Shown here: positions 46,403 to 54,707 of the stretch, piece after piece | Layout: each line of letters begins with the position of its first letter | Numbering within the stretch: position 1 is the stretch's first letter | Assembly: GCF_000797465.1 (NCBI RefSeq) | Contig: NZ_JSWG01000009.1 | Span: forward strand, 372,001 to 436,000 | Reading direction: 5' to 3' | From: Psychroserpens jangbogonensis | GTDB lineage: Bacteria; Bacteroidota; Bacteroidia; Flavobacteriales; Flavobacteriaceae | Length of the DNA: 64,000 bases | Program-made: the position numbers and the translations under genes | Notes under the pieces: generated by a model | Databases searched by the model: none | What the model was told of the DNA's origin: nothing | What the model saw: the letters and a program-made list of their open reading frames with translations, nothing else

Positions 46403-47212
46403 CTAATTTAGTACTTTGGTGTTGTAAAACTCTGTGTAAGGTTCTGCAAATTCTTCAATTGGAAAATAATCTAAGACAGGTTTTTCACAAGCGTCTAAAT
46501 GGTCTTCAAGATCTTTTGGCAAATCACTAGAGCCTTTAATTAAAGCATCTGAATGATCTATTGCAATTTTCATCAGGTTGCTATAATTAGGAGTATTTAG
46601 TAATTTAAGACTAGCTTCATCAATATTATCAAATTTCACTTTTTTGACCATGTCCTTATCTAACGTTCCTTCGAAGCTTTGATTGTATATAGAGGTCACA
46701 ATTTTACTTTCAGTAAATAAAGGTTCGTCTTTATAAAATTCTTTTAGATATAATGGTAATAAAGATGCTAGCCATCCATTAACATGAATAATATCTGGAG
46801 ACCAGTTTAATTTTTTTACAGTTTCAATAACACCTTTTGCAAAAAAGATAGCACGCTCATCGTTATCTGGAAATAATTTCCCGTCTTCATCTGTAAGTGT
46901 AGCTTTTCGTTTGAAGTATTCTTCATTATCAATAAAGTATACCTGAATTCTTTCTTTTGGAATTGATGCAACTTTAATTATCAAAGGCATGTCTAAGTCA
47001 TTGATTACAAGGTTTATTCCAGATAACCTAATCACTTCATGTAATTGATGTCTTCTTTCATTTATGTTTCCGTAACGAGGCATAAATATTCGTATTTGTC
47101 CACCTTGTTTGTTTACCATTTTGGGTGCTTCAAATGACATTGAAGAAATCTCAGTTTCTGGTAAATATGGTACAACCTCAGATGACACATACAATATTCT
47201 CTTATCTTTCAT
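46403..47212 (-). CDS. Half-size glycogen/starch synthase-like protein (GT5 N-domain only)
   Basis: The 269-residue protein aligns with the N-terminal GT5 Rossmann domain of glycogen synthase: ILYVSSEVVPYLPETEISS, RIFMPRYGNINERRHQL, VYFIDNEEYF, PDIIHVNGWLASLLPLYL. The whole C-terminal domain, which carries the catalytic acid and ADP-glucose-binding residues, is missing, and the KTGGL loop that binds ADP-glucose in GlgA is replaced by PETEISS. It therefore cannot be a standard glycogen synthase. Bacteroidota keep this gene widely beside panC and DUF4270. I start at the ATG at 47212; the frame continues to 47251 only through a TTG that overlaps the -7 box. Confidence 0.85.
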   Translation of the reverse strand: MKDKRILYVSSEVVPYLPETEISSMSFEAPKMVNKQGGQIRIFMPRYGNINERRHQLHEVIRLSGINLVINDLDMPLIIKVASIPKERIQVYFIDNEEYFKRKATLTDEDGKLFPDNDERAIFFAKGVIETVKKLNWSPDIIHVNGWLASLLPLYLKEFYKDEPLFTESKIVTSIYNQSFEGTLDKDMVKKVKFDNIDEASLKLLNTPNYSNLMKIAIDHSDALIKGSSDLPKDLEDHLDACEKPVLDYFPIEEFAEPYTEFYNTKVLN

Positions 47213-47248
47213 AAATCTGTCGTTTTTGGAATTAAAATTAAAAACATG

Positions 47249-47256
47249 CAAAATTA
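47249..47256 (-). promoter_or_regulatory. -7 box for the GT5-like/DUF4270/glmS operon (TAATTTTG)
   Basis: Exact TAnnTTTG on the minus strand, 36 nt before the ATG at 47212. Confidence 0.55.
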
Positions 47257-47287
47257 CAAAAATTTATGCAGATTGCCAGTAAAATAT

Positions 47288-47295
47288 TAAGTTTG
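47288..47295 (+). promoter_or_regulatory. panC -7 box (TAAGTTTG)
   Basis: Exact TAnnTTTG, 25 nt before the panC GTG start codon; it diverges from the GT5-like operon promoter about 30 nt away. Confidence 0.55.
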
Positions 47296-47320
47296 CACGC
47301 TGTTAAACTTTTGTTACAAG

Positions 47321-48172
47321 GTGAAGATATACTACAATAAAAAAGAACTCAATATTTATGTTGAGGATCTTAAAGCGAATAAAAAAACAATTGGTTTTGT
47401 TCCTACAATGGGAGCATTGCATCTAGGTCATGCATCTTTAATTGAAAAAGGTCTGCAACAAAATGACATTGTCGTGGTTAGTGTTTTTGTTAATCCTACC
47501 CAGTTCGATAATGAAGAAGACCTCGTGAAATATCCAAGAACTTTAAATAAAGATGCCGAATTACTCAGTACGATATCAAAAAGTAAAATTGTAATATATG
47601 CACCTACAGTTGAAGATATTTATGGAGATGATGTGAAGTCGGCTTCCTTTAATTACGATGGTCTTGAGCATGAAATGGAAGGTAGATTTAGAGATGGCCA
47701 TTTTGATGGAGTAGGTACCATAGTAAAACGACTATTTGAAATTGTTAGACCTGATAAATCGTATTTTGGTGAGAAGGACTTTCAACAATTAATGATTGTA
47801 AAGAAACTAGTTGAAAAATACCACTTACCTGTTGAAGTTGTTGGTTGTAAAATACATAGAGCTAAAGATGGTTTAGCTATGAGTTCTCGTAATACGAGAT
47901 TGAAACCGGAATATAGAATAGCAGCTCCCTTTATCTACAAAACACTTAATACAGCCAAAGAAAAATTTCGTACCAACAGTGCTAATAAAGTGACGAAATG
48001 GGTTGAGAGTCAATTTGCTAAACATGATTTATTAGAATTAGAATATTTTTTAATTGCAGATATAGATACTCTTAAAACTGCAAAACGAAAATCTAACAAA
48101 AAGACATATAGAGCTTTTATAGCTGTATATGCAGATGATATTAGACTTATAGATAATATCGCACTAAATTAA
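47321..48172 (+). CDS. panC: Pantothenate synthetase
   Basis: PanC joins pantoate and beta-alanine with ATP. The 283-residue protein has the nucleotidyltransferase signature PTMGALHLGHASL near residue 29, FVNPTQFDN, and the conserved GEKDFQQLMIVKK and MSSRNTRL segments. The start codon is GTG at 47321: no in-frame ATG precedes the conserved region, and a -7 box is placed correctly before the GTG. It is followed by panD after 12 nt, giving both steps that make and use beta-alanine. Confidence 0.95.
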   Translation: MKIYYNKKELNIYVEDLKANKKTIGFVPTMGALHLGHASLIEKGLQQNDIVVVSVFVNPTQFDNEEDLVKYPRTLNKDAELLSTISKSKIVIYAPTVEDIYGDDVKSASFNYDGLEHEMEGRFRDGHFDGVGTIVKRLFEIVRPDKSYFGEKDFQQLMIVKKLVEKYHLPVEVVGCKIHRAKDGLAMSSRNTRLKPEYRIAAPFIYKTLNTAKEKFRTNSANKVTKWVESQFAKHDLLELEYFLIADIDTLKTAKRKSNKKTYRAFIAVYADDIRLIDNIALN

Positions 48173-48173
48173 T

Positions 48174-48181
48174 TATCTTTG
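48174..48181 (+). promoter_or_regulatory. panD -7 box (TATCTTTG), 3 nt before the ATG
   Basis: Exact TAnnTTTG overlapping the panC-panD junction, ending 3 nt before the panD ATG at 48185. It implies an internal leaderless panD transcript. Confidence 0.4.
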
Positions 48182-48184
48182 CCT

Positions 48185-48535
48185 ATGCAAATTCAGGTAG
48201 TAAAATCTAAGATTCATAGAGTAAAAGTTACAGGCGCAGCCCTTAATTACATTGGTAGTATCACTATTGATGAAAATTTAATGGAAGCCGCTAATGTTAT
48301 TCAAGGTGAAAAAGTTCAAATCGTAAATAACGATAATGGAGAGCGCTTAGAAACTTATTGTATTCCTGGTCCACGAAATAGTGGTGAAATTACACTAAAT
48401 GGAGCAGCCGCTCGTAAAGTTTCCGTAGGTGATACACTTATTTTAATAACTTATGCGTTTATGGATATTGAAGACGCAAAAGTGTTCAAACCATCATTAG
48501 TGTTTCCTGATGAAGCTACTAATCTTTTAAAGTAA
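48185..48535 (+). CDS. panD: Aspartate 1-decarboxylase
   Basis: PanD makes beta-alanine from aspartate with a pyruvoyl cofactor produced by self-cleavage. The 116-residue precursor starts [15 protein letters not shown] and has the cleavage site Gly24-Ser25 in YIGSITID, plus the C-terminal part with [11 protein letters not shown]. Using the ATG at 48185 gives the canonical Gly24-Ser25 numbering; the upstream in-frame ATG at 48179 would add two residues. It sits behind panC, forming a pantothenate unit. Confidence 0.96.
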   Translation: MQIQVVKSKIHRVKVTGAALNYIGSITIDENLMEAANVIQGEKVQIVNNDNGERLETYCIPGPRNSGEITLNGAAARKVSVGDTLILITYAFMDIEDAKVFKPSLVFPDEATNLLK

Positions 48536-48539
48536 ACTT

Positions 48540-49493
48540 TTGAATAAAAAGACAGCAAAATTCCTAAAAATAGTCCTCCCTTTATTATTAGGAGTGTTGT
48601 TAGTATGGTATTCACTATCTAAAATTTCTGTTGAAGAGTTAATCACGTATTTTAAAAATGCTGACTATTTCTATATTAGTTTAGGTCTGTTTTTTGGTTT
48701 ATTAAGTCACCTCTCAAGAGCATATCGCTGGAAGTTTATGATTGAACCTTTAGGTTATACCTTAAGATTACCAAATAGTATTATGGCTGTTTTTGCAACC
48801 TATCTTGTTAATTATACTATTCCTAGAGCCGGAGAAATTACTCGAGCAACTATATTAACTAATTATGAAGGTGTACCTTTTGAAAAAGGTTTTGGGACAA
48901 TAGTCGCTGAGCGTATTGCTGATATGCTCGTCATGCTAGGCATCATATCAATTACTTTATTTTTAGAGTTTGATTTTATTTACCAGTTTTTTGTTGAACG
49001 ATTTGAACCTAAAAAAATCATTTTTGGTTTAGTTTTAGTATTGGTTCTAATAACTTCTCTATTCGTTTTTATAAAAAGAAGCCAGTCGAATTTTGCTATT
49101 AAAGTTAGATCCTTTGTTACTGGATTAGTTGAAGGAATCATGACTATTTTTAAAATGAAACACAAATGGGCATTTATTTTTCATACACTGTTTATTTGGG
49201 CAATGTATGTCTTAATGTTTTATGTAACATCTTTATCACTAGAAGAAACTTCAACCTTGCCTTTAGCGGCAATTTTAATAGGATTTATATCTGCTAGCTT
49301 TAGTATTGCAGCAACAAATGGAGGTATTGGTTCTTATCCAGTAGCGATTTATGCAGCGTTTTCCATATTTGCCATTGCTAAAGAACCTAGTATTGCTTTT
49401 GGTTGGATTATGTGGTCATCACAAACATTTATGATAATTATTCTTGGTGGTTTGTCTCTAATTTACTTACCTATCTACAATAGAAAGGAATAA
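48540..49493 (+). CDS. Lysylphosphatidylglycerol-synthase-TM/flippase-like inner-membrane protein
   Basis: A 317-residue protein with about eight transmembrane helices of the UPF0104/YbhN-type family. It has the typical R-x-x-RW element (SRAYRWKFMIEPLG) after helix 2, PRAGEITRA, and NGGIGSYPVAIYA near the end. The soluble synthase domain of MprF is absent, so lysyl-PG formation is unlikely; lipid translocation or an unknown polyprenol role is possible. The start codon is TTG at 48540, since no in-frame ATG precedes the first helix. It is 4 nt after panD. Confidence 0.85.
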   Translation: MNKKTAKFLKIVLPLLLGVLLVWYSLSKISVEELITYFKNADYFYISLGLFFGLLSHLSRAYRWKFMIEPLGYTLRLPNSIMAVFATYLVNYTIPRAGEITRATILTNYEGVPFEKGFGTIVAERIADMLVMLGIISITLFLEFDFIYQFFVERFEPKKIIFGLVLVLVLITSLFVFIKRSQSNFAIKVRSFVTGLVEGIMTIFKMKHKWAFIFHTLFIWAMYVLMFYVTSLSLEETSTLPLAAILIGFISASFSIAATNGGIGSYPVAIYAAFSIFAIAKEPSIAFGWIMWSSQTFMIIILGGLSLIYLPIYNRKE

Positions 49494-49525
49494 TTTTTTA
49501 CCTTGCATTGCATAATATAATAACC

Positions 49526-50665
49526 ATGATGAAGCATTTTACGTTATTCACATTTGTTTTTCTTTTTACATTTCCACTAGTAGCACAAGTGATTTATGAA
49601 CCTTTTGAGTCGGTAAAGATTGATGGGTCAAGGGATATTAAAATTCAATTACCTAGAAATTATGATGCTGAAGAAGAAACCTTATACCCTTTAGTTATTG
49701 TTCTAGATGGAGATTATCTTTTTGAGCCAGTTGTGGGTAACACAGATTATCAATCGTATTGGGAAGATATTCCTAATTGTATTGTTGTTGGTGTAAATCA
49801 AAGAGAAACAAGAGACGATGACTTCTTTTATGCAGATGAAACCAATTTTCCAATAGCTGAAGGTGCTGATTTCTTTGAATTTTTAGGGATGGAATTAATT
49901 CCTTACATAGAAGATAATTATATGGTTTCAGATTTCAGAATTGCTGTTGGTCATGATATGAGTGCTAATTTTATAAACTATTACATATTTAAGGACAAGC
50001 CATTATTTAGAGCTTATGTACTACTTAGTCCTGAGTTAGCACCAGAAATCCCTACTTTGATGGCGCAGAGAGCACCTTTATTAGAGTCAAATACTTTTTA
50101 TTATTTAGCGACAGCAGATGATGATGTCAAAGGTTTAAAGACTGATATATTAGCTTTAGATTCTGCTTTAAAAGGAATAGATAATGAATTTTTCCATTAC
50201 AGATTTGATGATTTTGAGGACGCAAATCATTATTCTTTAGTTGGATTGGGAATTCCAAAAGCTCTAAACCAAATATTTTCATTTTATAAGCCTATTACTA
50301 AAAAGGAATACAAAGAAAAAGTATTAGAATATGAAGGGAGTCCTTTTGAATATTTAATGAAAAAGTATGAAGATATCGAGTTGTTTTATGGTTTTGAAAA
50401 GAAGGTTGTTGAAAACGATTTAAGAGCAATTGCATCCGCTTCAAAGAAAAAAAATGATATAGAGTCGTTAAAAGCACTTTCAAAATTAGCGAGACAAGAA
50501 TATCCAGATTCTATGATTGGTGCTTACTATCAAGGTATGTTTTATGAAGAAGATGGGAATTTAAAAAGAGCTCTAAACAGCTACCAGTCTGGTCTTTTAC
50601 TCGAGGAGTCAGATTACATTACTAAAGAGATGTTACTCGATAAAATTTATGAGCTTAAAGATTGA
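49526..50665 (+). CDS. Secreted alpha/beta-hydrolase-fold pseudoenzyme (esterase D-like), copy 1
   Basis: A protein of about 379 residues with a signal peptide ending PLVAQ. The middle has a putative-esterase (esterase D/PF00756) fold with DGDYLFEP and SPELAPEIP. The nucleophile elbow reads GHDMSA where the family has GHSxG: Asp144 (codon 49955-49957) replaces the catalytic Ser. The acid loop (ATADDDVKG) and the His (NHYSLVG) are kept. The last 100 residues form TPR-like helices (IGAYYQGMFYEEDGNLKRALN). It is probably a binding protein or has an altered mechanism. Either of two adjacent ATGs (49526, 49529) may be used. Tandem paralogue follows. Confidence 0.85.
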   Translation: MMKHFTLFTFVFLFTFPLVAQVIYEPFESVKIDGSRDIKIQLPRNYDAEEETLYPLVIVLDGDYLFEPVVGNTDYQSYWEDIPNCIVVGVNQRETRDDDFFYADETNFPIAEGADFFEFLGMELIPYIEDNYMVSDFRIAVGHDMSANFINYYIFKDKPLFRAYVLLSPELAPEIPTLMAQRAPLLESNTFYYLATADDDVKGLKTDILALDSALKGIDNEFFHYRFDDFEDANHYSLVGLGIPKALNQIFSFYKPITKKEYKEKVLEYEGSPFEYLMKKYEDIELFYGFEKKVVENDLRAIASASKKKNDIESLKALSKLARQEYPDSMIGAYYQGMFYEEDGNLKRALNSYQSGLLLEESDYITKEMLLDKIYELKD

Positions 50666-50752
50666 TTTAAAAAAAATCATGCAGTTCATCGAATAAATGC
50701 GTGTTTTGTCGTTGGGATTATTATATTTACTACCCCAAATCCCTACTAAACG

Positions 50753-51934
50753 ATGAAAAAATACCTACTTATTTCATGTGTAGTCCTATTTAGTACTTCA
50801 CTTTTTTCACAGACGATTTATAAAGAGTTGCCTTCTCGATCTCTTAATACTACAAGAGATATAAAAATCAAATTACCTGATAATTACGATCCTGAATCTC
50901 CAATTAAGCATCCCGTAATTATTGTTTTTGATGGTGATTACTTATTTGAACCAGTATTAGGTCAAGTGCATTTTCAAACTTATTTCAAAGAAATGCCTGA
51001 GTCTATTGTTGTTGGTATTGTTCAAGGTGAAGAACGATTTTATGATGGTTATTTTGATGAGCTTACAGGTATGCCTTTTGAATCGGGAAAGCGTTTTTAT
51101 GACTTTGTACAAAATGAACTCCTTCCATATGTAGATGATAATTATAATACGAGCCCTTTTAGAGTGGCTATAGGTCATAACATGATGGCTAATTTTATAA
51201 ACTCTTATTTATTTACCGACGAGCCCGTTTTTCAAGCTTATATAAATATTAGCCCAGATTATAAGGGAACAATGTCAAGTAATTTAGCAACACGTTTAGG
51301 CCATTTAAAAAATGATGTATTTTATTATGTAGCAACTAGTGATAAAGATGTTCCTAGTATACGAAATAATATACGGGAGACTAGTAGTGTCCTAAAAACT
51401 TTAGACACTCAAAAACTAACGTTTTATTATGATGAACTTAAAGGAGATAGTCATTATACACTTGTTACTGGAGCATTATCAAAGGCTTTAGATAAGATTT
51501 TTGAGATTTACAAACCTTTAGATGAAAAGGAAATCAATGAAAAAGTACTGACTTACGACGGAACCTTAGATGATTATATAGTAAACAGATATGAACGGAT
51601 TGAGGAATACTTCGGAATTATTAAACCAATAACAGAAGAAGAGTTCTCTGAAATTGCGACTATAGCTGAAGAACGAGATGATTTAGAATCATTACAAAAC
51701 ATAGGTAAACTAGCAAATAAACAAGATCCAAACTCACTATTAGGAACTTATTATTTGGCGCTACATGCCGAAAAAATCGGTAAAAATAAAAGAGCTACCA
51801 AATATTACGAATCTGCACTTTTACTTGGTGAAACGACAATTATAGATAAAGATTATATTAAATCTAAAATCGAAAGCATCCAACAACTTGCTATTGATGA
51901 TAACGAAAATGAGGACGAAGATGAAGAAAACTAA
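50753..51934 (+). CDS. Secreted alpha/beta-hydrolase-fold pseudoenzyme (esterase D-like), copy 2
   Basis: A 393-residue paralogue of the preceding gene: signal peptide ending LFSQ, the same DGDYLFEPVLG strand, and the same C-terminal TPR-like region. The nucleophile elbow is GHNMMA: Asn143 (codon 51179-51181) replaces Ser. The acid-loop Asp (ATSDKDVPS) and His (SHYTLVTG) remain. It differs by a very acidic C-terminal tail (DDNENEDEDEEN). The two copies are 87 nt apart and diverged at the nucleophile independently (Asp versus Asn). A promoter-like TATATTTA lies upstream. Periplasmic or surface location is inferred. Confidence 0.85.
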   Translation: MKKYLLISCVVLFSTSLFSQTIYKELPSRSLNTTRDIKIKLPDNYDPESPIKHPVIIVFDGDYLFEPVLGQVHFQTYFKEMPESIVVGIVQGEERFYDGYFDELTGMPFESGKRFYDFVQNELLPYVDDNYNTSPFRVAIGHNMMANFINSYLFTDEPVFQAYINISPDYKGTMSSNLATRLGHLKNDVFYYVATSDKDVPSIRNNIRETSSVLKTLDTQKLTFYYDELKGDSHYTLVTGALSKALDKIFEIYKPLDEKEINEKVLTYDGTLDDYIVNRYERIEEYFGIIKPITEEEFSEIATIAEERDDLESLQNIGKLANKQDPNSLLGTYYLALHAEKIGKNKRATKYYESALLLGETTIIDKDYIKSKIESIQQLAIDDNENEDEDEEN

Positions 51935-52106
51935 ATATAGCATTTACTCAACAGATTATTTGTTTGAGTGGTTGTACCTAAAGGTAAAGGCTTTTGTTTT
52001 CACAAATATGCCTTCAAAACTAGCTGCAATAAAAATCATATCTATCATAACTTGGTTTAAAGATATCAACTAAAAATATCTTAATTTAGCCGTCTAAATT
52101 GTTTTC

Positions 52107-53465
52107 ATGGCTAAATTAAAAACAACCTTTTTCTGTCAGAATTGTGGTTCCCAATATTCAAAATGGCAAGGGCAGTGCACAGCTTGTAAAGAATGGAATA
52201 CGATCACTGAAGAAGTCATTCAAAAGCCAGAAAAAAGCGATTGGAAAACACCATCTACAAGTTCAAAACGCGTTTCAAAACCATTAAAAATTAATGAGAT
52301 TGATATCTCTAAAGAAGCAAGACTAGATACCTCTGATCAAGAATTTAATCGTGTGCTAGGTGGAGGTTTAGTGCCTGGATCTTTGACCCTTTTAGGAGGA
52401 GAGCCTGGAATTGGAAAGAGTACGTTGCTACTTCAAATATCTTTAAAACTTCCATATAAAACATTGTATGTTTCAGGTGAAGAAAGTCAGCAACAGATTA
52501 AAATGCGTGCCGAACGTATTAATCCTAATACCAACAATTGTTATATTTTAACGGAAACCAAAACCCAAAATATTTTCAAGCAAATTGAAGAATTAGAACC
52601 AGATATTGTGGTTATAGATTCTATTCAAACATTGCATAGTGACTATATCGAATCTTCTAGTGGAAGCATTTCGCAAATTAAAGAGTGTACAACAGAACTT
52701 ATCAAATTTGCAAAAGAAACAGCAACACCAGTAATTTTAATTGGACACATTACTAAAGATGGACATATCGCTGGACCAAAAATTTTGGAACATATGGTTG
52801 ATACGGTTTTACAATTTGAAGGAGATCGTAATCATGTGTTTAGAATTCTTCGAGCTAATAAAAACCGATTTGGATCTACAAACGAATTAGGAATTTATGA
52901 AATGCAAGGTTCTGGATTGAGAGAAGTTTCTAACCCATCAGAAATTTTAATCTCTCAAAAAGACGAGGAACTTTCTGGTAATGCAGTTGCTGCAACCTTA
53001 GAAGGCATGCGACCATTAATGATTGAGGTACAAGCTTTAGTAAGTACGGCAGTTTATGGAACACCTCAAAGAAGTGCTACAGGATTTAATGCCAAACGTT
53101 TAAATATGTTGTTGGCTGTTTTAGAAAAACGAGCTGGATTCAGATTAGGAGCAAAGGATGTATTTTTAAATATCACAGGCGGAATTACTGTTGACGATCC
53201 TGCTATTGATTTGGCTGTAGTAGCTGCTATTCTATCATCAAATGAAGATGAGTCTTTAGCAAGTGATTATTGCTTTGCTGCTGAAGTTGGATTGTCAGGC
53301 GAAATTCGCCCAGTGCAACGCGTGGAACAACGTATTTTGGAAGCTGAAAAACTCGGGTTTTCGACCATATTTGTATCTAAATACAATAAAATCGCATTAA
53401 AAAATACTGTAATAAAGATTCAATTGATCTCTAAGATTGAAGATTTGGTTGGTTTATTGGTTTAG
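52107..53465 (+). CDS. radA: DNA repair protein RadA
   Basis: RadA is a RecA-like ATPase and DnaB-type helicase that drives branch migration in recombination. The 452-residue protein has the N-terminal zinc finger Cys10, Cys13, Cys24, Cys27, Walker A GGEPGIGKST at 97-106, the RadA-specific KNRFG motif at 252-256, and a C-terminal Lon-protease-like domain lacking the catalytic Ser-Lys dyad (DVFLNITGGI and the region after it). Length is normal. It is transcribed alone. Confidence 0.97.
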   Translation: MAKLKTTFFCQNCGSQYSKWQGQCTACKEWNTITEEVIQKPEKSDWKTPSTSSKRVSKPLKINEIDISKEARLDTSDQEFNRVLGGGLVPGSLTLLGGEPGIGKSTLLLQISLKLPYKTLYVSGEESQQQIKMRAERINPNTNNCYILTETKTQNIFKQIEELEPDIVVIDSIQTLHSDYIESSSGSISQIKECTTELIKFAKETATPVILIGHITKDGHIAGPKILEHMVDTVLQFEGDRNHVFRILRANKNRFGSTNELGIYEMQGSGLREVSNPSEILISQKDEELSGNAVAATLEGMRPLMIEVQALVSTAVYGTPQRSATGFNAKRLNMLLAVLEKRAGFRLGAKDVFLNITGGITVDDPAIDLAVVAAILSSNEDESLASDYCFAAEVGLSGEIRPVQRVEQRILEAEKLGFSTIFVSKYNKIALKNTVIKIQLISKIEDLVGLLV

Positions 53466-53579
53466 TTAAGGTGTACTTCAACACATTATCCTTTTTATTG
53501 ACATCTTCATAGGTAATATTTGTTTGCAACTTTTAAAAGAACAAACTTGAATTTTACCAACCCTTTAACCAACTAAATT

Positions 53580-54158
53580 ATGGGAAATCCAAGTTTTGAT
53601 TTTCTAAAGTCAAGATTTAATGTTTCTAAAGAAACATTTTTGATTCTTAAAAACCTTTCGACCAGAAAAACTTTAAAAGCAGGAGAAAATACAATTAAAC
53701 AAGGAGGAATGAGTAACAAAGTTTATTTTTTGTCTTCTGGGTTAATGCGTTCTGTTCGTAATTCTGAAGCAGGAAAAGAATATACTAAAAATATTTATTC
53801 ACCAATTAGTTTTGTCGGTCCCTTTAGTTCAATTATAACTAAAAAACCTTCCCTTTTAACTTATGAAGCGTTAACAGATTGTGAAGTTTATGAGATAGAT
53901 TTTAAAGATTTTTTTAATTTGACAGAAACCATTATTGAAATAAGTAACCTTTATAATAGAGTTTTAGAATATCTGTTTTTAATTTATGAAAGGAAGCAAT
54001 TCGAGTCCGTTTCCTTAAATGCAACTGAGCGATACCAATTATTAAAAATTAAAATTCCAGGTATAGACGACCAAATTGCTCAATATCAGATCGCTTCGTA
54101 TTTAAATATATCGGCAGTTCAATTAAGTAGAATTAGAAAAGATATTAAGCAGAATTAA
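53580..54158 (+). CDS. Crp/Fnr family transcriptional regulator
   Basis: A 192-residue protein with a cNMP-binding-like beta-roll at residues about 28-115 (KAGENTIKQGGMSNKVYFLSSG) and a C-terminal helix-turn-helix at 165-190 (QYQIASYLNISAVQLSRIRKDI). The classic RxAxx cAMP phosphate-binding motif of Crp is not evident, and there are no Cys residues for an iron-sulfur cluster as in Fnr. Such regulators are numerous in Flavobacteriia and often respond to unknown ligands. The short C-terminal HTH ends right at the stop. Confidence 0.88.
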   Translation: MGNPSFDFLKSRFNVSKETFLILKNLSTRKTLKAGENTIKQGGMSNKVYFLSSGLMRSVRNSEAGKEYTKNIYSPISFVGPFSSIITKKPSLLTYEALTDCEVYEIDFKDFFNLTETIIEISNLYNRVLEYLFLIYERKQFESVSLNATERYQLLKIKIPGIDDQIAQYQIASYLNISAVQLSRIRKDIKQN

Positions 54159-54247
54159 CATATGTTATTGGGTTTTGAAGTAGAAGTTCTTACGTTTGTT
54201 ATCCAACTAACAAACCTTTAATCCCAATATTTAAATAGCAGATGGTT

Positions 54248-54279
54248 AAAAGCAAACATTTTAATGTTTGCTTTTTTTT
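54248..54279 (+). terminator. Terminator after the Crp/Fnr-family gene
   Basis: AAAAGCAAACATT (54248-54260) pairs with AATGTTTGCTTTT (54263-54275), followed by further T residues. It lies 89 nt after the stop codon. Confidence 0.88.
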
Positions 54280-54398
54280 GCTTAATAATGTCTAAAGTTA
54301 ATTGTTGTAAATTCTTTTATCCATAAATTTTCATGCTTGCATTGTGACTTAATTGAGTTTTTAGTGTCTAATTTTTAGAAGGCACTATTATTTCTCTA

Positions 54399-54506
54399 AT
54401 GAAGAACACAAAAAGATTCCTATCCTTTATAGCATTATTAATCGTAATAATAATGTTAGTTTTTAGTGTCTTAATCATTATGGACGAACTAGTATCTCTC
54501 CCATGA
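54399..54506 (+). CDS. 35-residue membrane micro-ORF, duplicated unit 1
   Basis: ATG at 54399 opens 35 codons: MKNTKRFLSFIALLIV followed by a hydrophobic run and a short polar tail ending VSLP. It is a basic N-terminus plus one membrane helix. The stop TGA overlaps the ATG of the next micro-ORF in ATGA (54503-54506), suggesting coupled translation. Too short for routine gene finding. Support comes from the tandem paralogue, from the conservation of start codon, frame and hydrophobic pattern, and from the coupling. Function is unknown; small regulatory membrane peptides or toxin-like peptides have this look. Confidence 0.4.
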   Translation: MKNTKRFLSFIALLIVIIMLVFSVLIIMDELVSLP

Positions 54507-54577
54507 AAAACATAAAAAGGATCGTTTCGTTAATAGCATTATCAATCGTATTTGTAATCGTGATTTTTGTCGTTTAA
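54503..54577 (+). CDS. 24-residue membrane micro-ORF, duplicated unit 2
   Basis: ATG at 54503 opens 24 codons: MKNIKRIVSLIALSIV then a hydrophobic run to the stop TAA (54575-54577). It is a close relative of the preceding peptide (same MKN-KR start and S-IAL-IV pattern) and begins inside its stop codon. The upstream leader of unit 2, from about 54459, repeats that of unit 1, from about 54357. The copy ends earlier than unit 1 and lacks the polar tail. Confidence 0.4.
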   Translation: MKNIKRIVSLIALSIVFVIVIFVV

Positions 54578-54675
54578 TTAATTACAAAAGGATTTATCAG
54601 AACAAACTAACTTTAATCCGATAAATACATTCTCTTTTTTGCCTATAACACCCTTATAATTTTCTCAAAATTCCT

Positions 54676-54683
54676 TAATTTCG
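54676..54683 (+). promoter_or_regulatory. ileS near-consensus -7 box (TAATTTCG)
   Basis: Seven of eight positions match TAnnTTTG; it ends 24 nt before the ileS ATG. Weaker than the other boxes. Confidence 0.35.
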
Positions 54684-54707
54684 CGACTCGATTAGAACAC
54701 TGATAAC

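Larger units (their letters stand above)
54159..54707. other. 549-nt intergenic region: terminator plus a tandem duplicated micro-ORF unit
   Basis: This stretch holds the Crp-gene terminator (54248-54279), then two tandem copies of a unit of about 103 bp starting near 54357 and 54459, each with a conserved leader (TTTTTAGTGTCT) and a short hydrophobic reading frame. An imperfect -7 box for ileS lies at 54676-54683. No RNA gene or mobile-element ends are seen. Confidence 0.75.

Noticed and set aside
51921-52073. Possible 50-codon small gene beginning MKKTKYSIYSTD
   Set aside because: It starts inside the end of the pseudo-esterase gene, in another frame, and has no promoter, paralogue or family match. 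Without conservation data I cannot support it.
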